This document shows positions 39,401 to 51,400 of a stretch of 64,000 nt of DNA, one piece after another. The notes beneath the pieces were generated by a model. It was not told the DNA's origin, did not search any database, and saw only the letters and a list, made by a program, of their open reading frames with translations. Origin of the DNA: Temnopleurus reevesii (lineage: Eukaryota > Echinodermata > Echinoidea > Temnopleuroida > Temnopleuridae); the NCBI GenBank assembly GCA_036244855.1, contig BQKZ01001874.1, forward strand, positions 1 to 64,000. Reading direction: 5' to 3'. The position numbers and the translations under genes were made by a program. Position 1 is the first letter of the stretch. Each line of letters begins with the position of its first letter.

Positions 39401-42400
39401 ACATGTGGACAATAGCATTTGATTTGAGTTGATTTGATATGATTTGAAATTGTGAAAATGTGAGAAAACATGAAAATAAGAACTTGCTAGTATCTGAAAT
39501 GCAGTATTCACTAAATGTTAAGTATGCTGAAAAATTGGCTTTCTAGTAGTTTTTTGAGAATGCATTAATTCAAGACCTCAACATTATCCATTGAATTTGA
39601 AACTTAGTAGATCGATATATGAACATACGTGTAAATTGATTTTGAATATATTGACTCATGTGTTTTGAGATTTATAATTGACATTTGTTATTAGAAATTA
39701 AAGTGCAGGTGAGATCAAAATCATTCTTGATAGGATATGGAGAAGAGTTGAAATACTACCATACAGACTCAGATGGAAATATGTACCAAAATTCAAAACA
39801 TCTACCAACCATTGCCATTCAACCCCGTTTCTATAAAACAGTGAAAATGCATCAAATAGATATTACATGTATTTTACAAGTTACAATGTAGGAGTTTGAG
39901 TAAAGTTATATTCAGTTGTTTACATGTAATATAGGCCTCCATGTAAGATGCGGCACAGATTTATAAAGCAATGTGTACAATTATTGCGAGACATTATCTT
40001 GAGTATGAATTCAATCTTTAGAGTTATTATTTCATGAAGGGGTTGATAGAGGTATCATGTTTTGTCCTTATCCAGGTACGCATTGGGTTTGTTAGTGAGG
40101 AGGATTCAAAGGCTGTTACCAAGGTGATCAGAGATCGCATCGGTACTGTGTGGAAGAATAGGGAGAAAAGAGAGAAGGAGCGGCAGGAAAAGGGCAAGCA
40201 GGACGAGGATAAAGATGGCAAAGGTATACATACACTGAATTATCCACAAAGATTGAAGTAATTTGTTCAAGTATTTACTTTCAGATGTATCTTTCTTCCT
40301 TTGAATATTGGAGTACATTTTTAGTTTGTATACATGTGTATTTTTTTGCAATAATCTGTTGCATTGATAAAAAGGAGAAGTATTTGAATAAATATCAATA
40401 TTCATAGGAATTGCATGAATTCTATTAAAAAACACACTCAAACACAAGAAAAAAATTGTTATAGTATGTAGGAAAACACTTGACAAAGTATTTTGAAATA
40501 TGATTTAGAATCTGAGAGAAGTTGGTTTAAACTAAGATATACATTTAAATTTAATAATCACATTACTAATTCATAACGGTGCCTGACACTCTCTCATTTT
40601 AAAAAACATGTACGATGGTAAATGGTTGGAATCTTTTAAGCAGGCTGAAATTACACTCTGTTGTATTATATCTTTCACCTTTGCATAGCAGATGCTGGAA
40701 CCTCGACTGTTGACAGTGGAGTTGGTATGTCAGGGGTGTCCAATGCTTCTGAAGGCTCTACCAGATTAGTGTCTAGTCAGGTGCAGAATTTATCACAACC
40801 ACCCATCAGCCAACAGCTGCCGCAACAACCCTCATCCCACAACCAAACTCAAATGCAGCAACAACAGATGCCATCTCACCCACAACAAACTCAGCAGCCC
40901 ACTTCTCAACAATCTGTAGCAACTCCACAAGTCCAACAGCAGCAGCAGCAGCAGCAGGGTCAGCCACAGCAATCACAACAACCACCTCAGCATCAGCAGC
41001 AGCAACAGCCCCAACATGTGCAGTCACAACCTGTCATGCAACCTCCAACACAGTCTGTCCCACAGTCATTGCCACCACAGGTCCATTCTCAACCACAACT
41101 AGTATCCCAGGCTGCTCAGCAGCAAGCTTCCACCACTGGTCTGCCACAACAAGATCAGCAACAACAACAACCCATGCAAAGTCCAGCTCAACAGCCCCCT
41201 ATTTCCAATGTTCAACAACAGCAGCAACAACAACAACAACAACAACAACAACCACCACCACAGTCATCAACAGCACCTGCCCAACAGGTAAGTTCAAGTT
41301 CTTCATTGAAGAATTTCTTTTATAATGCAATATATATTCAATTCTATTCCTTTTATAATGTACTATACAATTCAATATGATGTAGCAATCACCTTTAAAA
41401 ATATGTTTGTCTAAAGTATTTTGAATGTGAACTATAACTAGAATTATTATATTTATTTTTAATCTTATTTTTTGTTTTTGCATTTACATTTCTTAGAATT
41501 GGATACCATAAAATGAATGCTGTTTAGATAGAAAAATGTGTGTGTGTTGGTGGAAAAAAATATGCAGGTTTTGTTTGAAAACCTGTAAAGAAAGTATGAA
41601 AATTTTAAGTTTTACTGTTGGCATCATCATTGCATCTCCCGAAACTGTACGACACATGTAGTGGACTTTTTCACCTGACTAACAACCATGATTTAAAATC
41701 AATAGAATTGTAGTTTGCCTATTATGTAGAGTCATAACGTTGACCCACTTATGATATATCACTGGGTAAACAACTTTATTATTTGTATTGTCTAGTGTAT
41801 TGCCATTGAGCTGGCATGCTCTCCGGTGTGCAGTGTGTACTGCCCAACCATTAGTCATTGTGTGCAATATCTGTGTATGTGTGTACTCGTAATGTGTGCC
41901 TAAACAGTGCACTGATGAAAAGTGTGTAAAAATGCAATGATTATGTTACCTACATTTACCAATCCAAGATGCACATTTGATCTAAATAAGACCCAGGATT
42001 TTTTTCTAATTCAATTTAGGTGTAATTGATGTTGTGGTAACATAAATGTGCATGTATTTTTTGTGGTATTGATTAGTGTGATTTATTTTGGGACTGATCA
42101 CATAATCCTCCATGCACCTAGACCTTGAGGGAGACATGCATATTTGCATCATGAGTCATATATTGACAAATCTGTCCCCTTGGCACTAAGTCTTTCTTTA
42201 TATTACTGTAAGTCTTGGTTTACGTTGTACTCTTAGAATCATAACATATACATGTTCCAGATTATGCCTCTGATGCGATTTCCAATTTAGCAATGCACAT
42301 TTGTATACAGCATTGCACGGGATGACAGTAGACATGACAGATTGTCTTCCATGCACTGTGTGATGATACACATGGCATTAGGGTTGTACTGCTAGGCTCT

Positions 42401-45400
42401 ATGATATTTGAGTGGAATGTTTATTTAAGGATTTCAAAAGACAAATGATATAACTTTACATTTGACCTTCATTCTGAATATAATCAAGTATTCAGAAAAG
42501 AGTGTAAAGCATGAGACCTATATCCTGGTGAAATCTTAGATACATAGCTTGTCTTTAGGGAAGTCAAACTTTTTTGTTGGTAACTAATATAAGAATGTGA
42601 TGTGGTTAAGATGATTAATATTCTTTGATGTAGAGGGGACTTCCTCTTGGAGGAGAATTGGATGAGTGTCTAACCAGTCATGTTACACAGGAGACAGTGA
42701 GCATCATACTCATAGGTTAGATCACAACCCTGGATGGTGATAAGTCTAATAAAAAGGTTATTTTCAGGCTATAATGATGAATAATACGAGACCTAATATA
42801 TAGAGATGAGGGTTTTGTCTTCTAGCAGGTCCAGATAACCCCTTGAATAAAAAATCATTGCGAGAAGCAAGCAAAAAGTAACAGACCTGCCAAATTTTAT
42901 CCTGATACAATTTCTAAGATTTCGTTCCTTTCTCTCCTCACCTGCATTGCCTTGCCCTCTGTCTCTTGGGGAATTATTTCTTATTTTGTTTGTTTCTGAA
43001 GCAGCAACTTTATTTCAAACCCGAAGCAAGATATATTTAAGCTGCAGTCGAATTAATGTTAATGATGCCGAAAATTAATATACAAAGAGTGAGGTGGATA
43101 CATATAAGGGCATACGATGCCTACATTTACATTAAATACATGTATTTAGGAAAATGATGAATCACTATAGAATTCAATCAGGATTCGACATTGTTACTTC
43201 TGTCTGGGAGAGGTTAGATATTCATTCTTATTTCTCTTATTGAAACTATTACAGAACCAATTACAGAACCAATCTCAGCAGCCTCCACAGCAGTTGCAGC
43301 ACCATCAATTGCAGCAGCAACACCCAGCACAGCATCAACAACAACAGCAGCAACAAGCACCACCCCAATCAACTCCTCATTCCCAGTCTCATGTGCAGTC
43401 ACAACAGCAGCCACCATTACAGCAACCAGTGCAACAACCAGTAAAAACTCAATCCCAGGTGCAACAGCCAACACAGCTTCCATTATCCCTGCCAATCCCT
43501 CAACAGCAGCAACAGCAACAAGCTCAAACACAACAGGTAGCATTTTGCTCTTTTTTCCCCCTTTCTTTTTAGATTTCAAGCCTCATTTTGTTGTTGTTTG
43601 TTGTATTCATACATAATCATCAAGTAGAAGTAGTTTTATTATTTTGAATGCTAACATTAAAGAGGACATGAACATATCGCATGGTGTTTTCCCGGTATCG
43701 TTCTTTTCATTGAATCTGGAAACATATGTTTGAAAATATTCTCTCTTGAGCCAGACAGGTAATCATTCTTTGTCATGTAATATGGTATAACACATATAAA
43801 CATGTGCTTACTTTTGTTCAAGATTTCTCCCCTACACAAGAGTAAATATAGAATTTACACTACATGACCTTGCAACATGTATGGCTTAGACAGTTGCTTG
43901 TACAGACAGCCCCCTTTGCTGCACTTGATGGTCTGAGGGTTCTTGAATTGAAGTTGACAGTCGCCAAACTTGATTTCAGAGTCTAGCTAATCCTACAAAG
44001 TCAATGTATGCTCTGGTGCTGAAAAGCAAAGAGAGGTGGGGAAAAACAAATAGATATAGGGAAAGGAACTCTTGAGTTTGTATGTTGTTAGAAACAAGAA
44101 AATGTTTTAAAATTCCAAATATTCATTTATTTATTGAAAGATATAATGACTTCATCATTAATCATAATCCTTCTGCTGAATGTTTAATTTTTAACAGTAA
44201 TTGAAATGAATGAAAAGTTTTTTAGGACAGGAGTATTTCATAGATAAAACAAAGCGAAATTGGGACACGAAAGTGAACATTGAATACATCTGTGCTTCTA
44301 TATAATAAAGTCCTTTACATAATGAACAATTTAGCAAGTTGGGAAGAATGTGTTGGTGTAATCTCACAAAGTAAATAGTGGAAAAGTACATTCGTCCCTT
44401 TTATCCAAGGAATTTAGAAGTAGATAAAATGTAATGATCATGATTTGCGATAGCACGCAGCTTTGTGAAAATGTTCACATGATATGTCAACAGCTTTGTT
44501 TTGACTGTCTGATGCTGTAATAATAACTGCTGCAGCTGCCCCTCCCCCCTCCAGTTAGAAAATTAACAAACACTCGTGTGTTTGGGGAATGATATTGGGG
44601 GGATGCTAGAGATTTGAAAGAATGTATGATTTACTGAACATTTATGTGCAGGCTGACATTTTTTGTTATGATTTTTATTTTGTTAAAATGTTGGTTCAGA
44701 AGAATGCACAGAGAAAATTAAAATCCACTAGTATATCAACCGGTGTAAATTTGCTAAAATTTTGGCTTAAAAAATACGGTATTTTGATCTTAAATTCTTT
44801 CTGAGAAAGATATATATTATGAATGTTTTTTTAATTCATTTATATTCTAGCTAATTGATCTAGGTATTTTAATTTACAGCCAATTATTCAGTCAGTAGCC
44901 TTTTAAGAGAATGTTGTTAAGAAAATATTACTTGACATCAAACCTGACACCTGATTCGTGTCTCAAAACATGAAAGTCACTGCGGGGAAGGAGAGGGATG
45001 GAACAAGACTTACAATGCCAATGCTAATTGGTATTTTAGGGGAAAGTGTATAAGAAAGATAGAACAATGTTATTTTAGGTAACCTGAAAATGAACCTAGG
45101 TTGAGGTTAGAGTACTTTTATGAGTGATGATGGAAACGGAACCCTGGCAAGGAGATGATAGTGCATGTTGTATTGTGACCTTCAATCATGGAAGGGTGGT
45201 GCAGTGCTTTGTCAACTCTGTTTGGAATGATTTCAGTGAGGGTACAAAGCTACTGTCCCTAAACAATACCAGCACCTCGTTATCAGTTTTTGCTTCAACC
45301 CTTTTGTAATAAGCAAATTTTAATCTGTAAATTGCCAATGACTCTCTGGCATCATACTTCCACAAAAATACTGAAACATATTTATTGTCCATATGCCTAC

Positions 45401-48400
45401 AATATATTTAACAGTCTTTCTGGTAAATGTTGTACCTGATTTCCACTGAAAAGGGAATAGAGACAGAATTGTGAATTGTGAATTGTGAAAAGTGAAAAGT
45501 TTTGTAATATTGCTTGAACTAAATTGTGTTTTATAAATTAGCTTTCTTGCTCTAAGATTCCGAACTTTGATTAAAGTGTCAAGTTCTGAAAACTGATTTA
45601 AAGATTTGTTACATATCCTGGATGAATTAAAGAGATATATAATTTCTTTTAGATGGGAAAGGATAAAGTTATTCTCAGTTTGAGTATCTGATCTGAAGTC
45701 TTTGATTTTTTATAAAGCATGAACAGAACGTGTTTTACTGTGCAGCTAGTACATATTAAGAGATTAATGTTCTGGTAGGGTATAAATGCAGTTACATTGA
45801 ATCTAGTCACCCATTGTTTTTGTTGGGTTCAAGCGCAAGAGTTTTATCAAAATGCCTTAAAATGATTTGATTTTTATGAAGGAAATGTTGGTTGATCTAG
45901 TTGAGGGTAGTGAAGAGCATTTGTTCTGGTTAATCTGACAGAAGAGTTCCTTTTTGTTGGTTAGTTGACGGATATGGAAGGGAAACCTGCAGGACTTCCA
46001 AAGACAGTAGTACACACAAAACCAAGGACATGTTGACTCCCTGTGTCAACACACCAATAGCCATGTGAAGGTGATAATGTACATGTACTCTACCTTGTGA
46101 TAATCTTCCAGTGGAACCTATCCTGTTGTTTTTTTCATAGCCAGACGGATTTCCAATAGTTGCCGCAATTCCTATCTACCTTAACACATTTTGTTTGAGG
46201 GAAGTCACTTTTGGATTAGATTATTTTGCCAGATACTGTTTTGTAGTCAAGGTTTACTGTAGGGTTGCTCAGTTGAAAAGTTAAGGCAGGTTACCACCAA
46301 TGATGTGTTGTTGAGGTACCCTTCATGAGTTATATAGTTGTATAAATTGACTTAGCGAAGTTAGTTTGAAACTTTGGTTCCTTGGTGTCAGAGCTCAAAG
46401 TATAAACATCTGAATGGAGAGTGATGCTATTGTGTGGAGGTGACATTTTGTGTTTGTTGTCATGTTGGAGTTACATGTTGCACAATGATTTACATGTTTA
46501 GCTTTGAACTTTACACATGTGCTTTGTATTATGAGCCATGGAAGGTAAGTAGAATTAACCAATGTTTTTTTTTTGTCATAGAAATATTTTCTTTTTTTTC
46601 CAGGAAGATAGATTTATCATATACCTGATAAATAGCATACTTCTGCACTATTCTATAAACAAAATGATTACTCTGTCAATTTCTCTGTTTACTTTTGATT
46701 TTAGAAGGGTCATGTGAATGAGGCTGAGGAAAATTGTTTAGAACCTGTAGGAAAATCTTTTTTTTCTATTAAGTGTTACATAAAACAATTAGAATTACTT
46801 TACAATTAGAATTCATTTATCATAAAATAACAACCACATGCAAAGTATGTCTGAATTTTACGCACTTTTCCACATAAATATTCCAGTTGACAAGTCTTAG
46901 CAATGATGGTAATTTTAATTCGTAGAGAGATCCGAAAACAATGAATTTTATGATAAGAGTCGTCTGGCTTTGATCCAGCTAATGAGGCAATGAGGCTGTG
47001 TAGATCCTGAATCTAGGTAATGATAATATTGTTGTGATGAACCAATGCACCTCCCGCCTGCTCATGCAGTAAATTGGGCTTCCTCTCATTTGAAATCATC
47101 CATTAAAAGGATATAGGTTTGTTGCTTGCATGAATGAGTGTGTTGGGTTATTTCTTAACCTTTGAGAAGATTCAAGGCTAGAAATACTACTGTTTCAATG
47201 CATTGATTTTCTATTTAGATTGTTTGTCTGTGTTGTGTACACGTACCTTTATTTGATTGATTGTTATTTTGTATATTGAATGGAGACTTTTTGATTTAAT
47301 GGGCAAAATAACAATGTTTACAAATTCATACTAAAGCACACTCAAATTTTCACATTGTAGCTACATAAAATTACTGTAGAATGATATATCTTTGTAATCA
47401 TGTGCAAGCAGAATTCTACACAAAACAATACATTTGTTATTATTAGTATTACACGATGTCTATTTATAATATCCTTTGTTTTATTTGGTACATAGAATTA
47501 AAAACAAGAACATTCTCTTTTACTACATTCAGTGACTTTAGTAAGCAATTTCAATCATTACCCAAATCTGAACTTTAATTATCAAAATAAATTTTACGAG
47601 TAATTTTGACATAGTTAAAATGAAAAATGATATTCATAAAAGTAGCTTGGCAATTGATTAGATGTTATATGATGCTGTTAAATGCATAGCCAACAATGAG
47701 AATCAGACATTGTTCTTTATTTTATTTACATGATTGAGTAACTTGCCCTTTTCTAATTAGCACAGCATTGTTAAATTGGGCAGTAAAAATTATCATACAT
47801 GATGTAATGTGCAAAAGTCTTCAAATCAGGAAAGAGTTGGGTATGTATAAACAGTGATCATGCTCTTTGAATGATTATCTCTTTGATTGTATGAAATATT
47901 TTTTCAGAGCCCCTCAAGTTCAATGAATGGCCAGCATTCATCTGTGTCATGGTTTGTTCCGATGTCTCCTCCTCTGTTTTACCAACAGCCCCAGGTTTAT
48001 TACTTTTCAGATTTTATCAAAATACATGTATAGTCTTTTAGCTTCAGATATAATTCATTCTAATTTTACTAAATATCCATCACAATTTGACACTCTCAAA
48101 ATAATTTCCAATTACATATTCTTCATACTGTGAATATATCCAATCCTAATCGAGTAAGAATGCAAGGATTGGCAAATTGAAAATATTTGTCACTCTTACA
48201 GGGTACATACAGATATACAGCCAACTAATATTTTATTTTAATCTTTTTCTCATTCACCTCTATTTGCCTCTCCTTTCGACATTTAGTTTCATCTTGCCTT
48301 CTTTCTTTTTCTGCCAAACCTACTCCCCTACTTGATTACTTGTCCTTATTTCCCTGACTCTCTATTCATCATATGTATCTCTCCTTTCCTTTCTCATCCA

Positions 48401-51400
48401 TTCCCTCTCTCATCCATTCTCTCTCTTTTATTCTTATTTTTTTCCTTCCTTTGTCACAACCATTCCTCTCTTTTATTCTTATTTTTTTCCTTCCTTTGTC
48501 ACAACCATTCCTCTCTTTTTCTCCATCTTGTAGTCATTCTCATACTTCTATTTCCTATCCACTATCTTTTGTTTTTGTTCCGTTTATAAGCACATTGTGT
48601 CATATCAAAACATGGAATGATGTACACAGATGTATTCAATATCATATCTTTCATCCTTACAGTTTTTTTTTTGTTTAATGGCTATTATTAACACAGTTGA
48701 TATTTACCAGAAAATAGATGGAGGTTAGTTCTTCTAGAGGTATTTTACTTGAATTACGCTTACTGCTTTGTTGGGTTGAGAAAAAAAAAGTAGATGTTAT
48801 GTTCAAGAAACTGCCAGCATAAAATTAGTAGAGCCACTTCGAAGTATTTACAGGAAACTTCAAGCAGTTTAATGCTTGTTGTAAGGTCAGTATATTGAAA
48901 ATAACAGGAAAATCTAGTCTCTTTGCAGACATTCACTTTCTGACCCTTTTTTTTTTAATTTGATTCTTTGTGCTCTCAAAGCAGACTATCACATCCTCAA
49001 AATGTAACAACGTAGTGGAAAAACTGAAAGTTTATTACTAGATTCATATGCCATTCTATTCCACCCTACCCCCATGCAGGGGATGGAGAGATTATTTACT
49101 TGTATATTAACAAAAACTTGTATACAAGGGGTTTTCAAACTGGACATTTTTTATTATTTTCCCCCGATATTTCCATGGGTTCACTCAGGGGAAAAATAGC
49201 AGGGGGGGGGGGGGGGGGGNGGGGGGGTGTTGGTTCAGAATTTATGGAAGCAACAGATATGTTTTTCATAGTGAAGGATTTTTAACTTTTACTCTGAAAT
49301 GATAATAATTTCTTTATTTTTATACATTGCAATTTTCGGTTTGTAGATTTATAAGTTATTATAGATGAGTTGATACTTAAGTGTATTTTCACTTTCTTTA
49401 AATTGCATGAGCATTCCTCATTTGCATGTTTTTTTCTTTTTTTTCCTTTACAATATCAAGCCTATTCATTTTGTGCGCTACTATGGGAGTAATAACATGT
49501 GCCTCGCTTTATATACTTTTGGTGTTGGCCGAAAATGATTGCTGATATATTGTTAAAGCATCTATGACCAGTGTTTGATATTGACACATTAGTATTTGAT
49601 ACATGAAGTTGTACGGTATGTATGGTGTTAGAATGGAAGACCAATGAAGGCTTTAATGGTCAGTCAACAGCTTTGTTGAGAGTTCCAATACTTATTAATG
49701 TTGATTCCTTCTAAAAAATATGTAGTATCATCATGTGTGCGTAGAGAAGAACATAGCAAAATAGAAAGAAAAGAATACCTAATACATCAGTACATGTAAT
49801 GATATATGAAGGTGATATGAAATATATTTATGAAAATTATGTAGAATACAGGAGTGCTGATAATCGCCATCACGTCTTCTTGTCACCGTAGCCCCATTTG
49901 TATCCTTGTAACTCAAAATAGTGGAAAAATTAGAAATGAAATCAAATCTTATTTTATTTTGAAACAGGAAATCACATCACAGATGCATTAAATGCATTCA
50001 GAAATAAAGGTAGAGACATAGTAGTATTACAGGTGCTTCTCCTGTATGAGAGTACATTTTCAGAATAATTTATGCAGATGGATATAATTACATAACACAA
50101 TTGAAAAAAAATGCATAGATTTTAGATGTGCAGGCCTCATCTTCCAGAATGCCTTGTAAGACTGGGGTCACTTTAAGGCTGCTGATTTACAGTAATGTAG
50201 ACATTCTCCCTCTCCAGACATGATTATGTACTCCATAACATGATTTAACATTTAGTTTGCATCTCTCCTGGGGGCTGGCATTTAGGGAGTTGTTGCTTCA
50301 GCACACCTTCTTCATGTACATTGTTTAGGCTATGCAGTGAAGTGACAGATTGGGAGGGGGACATCCTGTGCAAATGAAATGACAAGAGCTTAATCTTCTC
50401 ATTTTGAAATAGAAATTATAGATTCGTTTCAATCAATTGTGAAATCCTTTTTCAGTATGAGATAAAGAATGTAGATGGAAACGCCTTTTTGATGAAAAAT
50501 ATATTTAATGCTTTGTTGCTTTTAATCTTTCCAGAATTGTACTACTGTGGTCTAGATATTCTAATTCTATTTGACTTGTTTTACATGTAAAGTAAAGCTA
50601 TTTTAATTGGTACATTTTAACATATTTATCATAGTAATGTCATGATCTTAACTAATTTTAACATTAATCAATATATGATATCAAGGAGTTCCCATTAAAC
50701 ACCTCTTTATGCCTCCATGACCATAAAATGATGCCAGAGGCATTATGTGTTTGGGTTGTCTGTCCATCTGTCTGTCCGTCTGAAACTTGATACCATGACA
50801 TCTTCAGAATCGTTAATTTGATATTTACATATAATACGATAACTTGGCAACAATCAAACATAATTCTATCAAACCAGACTTAAGTATGTACAAGCATGAG
50901 AGTATAAATTGATTATATTTTTAATTCAAGAGTTTAAAGGTCAAAAGAGTATTTCTGATCATGTGGAGTAAGGGAGAATATATTTCTAATTGCATGATGG
51001 CAAAGGCCTAAATTTTGACCATCCACTGTCTAGCATTTGTCTAGTTTCCATTCCAGAGTGTATTGTTTTCTTTCAGGCAAGCCATTTTGTATCATGTAAA
51101 TACTTATGTTTATTCCCAGAATACAAATTATTTGCAGATGAATACTAGATTGTATTATTTTGATAGACAGTATGCAGCATCATGTGCCAAACATTAGTAG
51201 TTTAGTAATTTGAAATGTTGAAAAGTTATGTTCAAGCTCTCTTGTTGGTAGAAATCTCCCTTTTCAGAATAGATTATTTGGACTTTGCTCAAAATGTATT
51301 TTTTAAAATTCAAATTCAACTTTTATTTCCACATTGAAATAATTACAAATGTAAGAAAAAACTATAACAAATAAGACTCATGAATATTCTCTCTTTTTCT

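Larger units (their letters stand above)
32989..40075 (+). other. intron 6 (7.1 kb)
   Basis: AT-rich; splits the first CCT/PF2-like domain. It contains the short copy of the TTAA element (35520-35810), a dispersed hairpin-type repeat (36179-36262) and a G16 run (38589-38604). Short ORFs (for example 39202-39399, 39685-39891) have no coding signature. The acceptor is CTTATCCAG at 40075. Confidence 0.85.

Noticed and set aside
40806..41027. Minus-strand Val/Ala-rich ORF over exon 8 (similar ones at 43214-43579 and 63810-63995)
   Set aside because: These are antisense readings of CAA/CAG glutamine repeats, which give TTG/CTG/GTT-type codons. They overlap well-supported WNK exons.
48332..48678. 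Overlapping + strand ORFs rich in Ser, Leu and Phe
   Set aside because: They come from the CT-rich stretch with a 45-bp tandem duplication; low complexity, with no splice support.
49080..49140. Possible exon after a very good acceptor (CCCTACCCCCATGCAG)
   Set aside because: The only donors nearby give phase 1, which cannot join the phase-0 exons 10 and 11.
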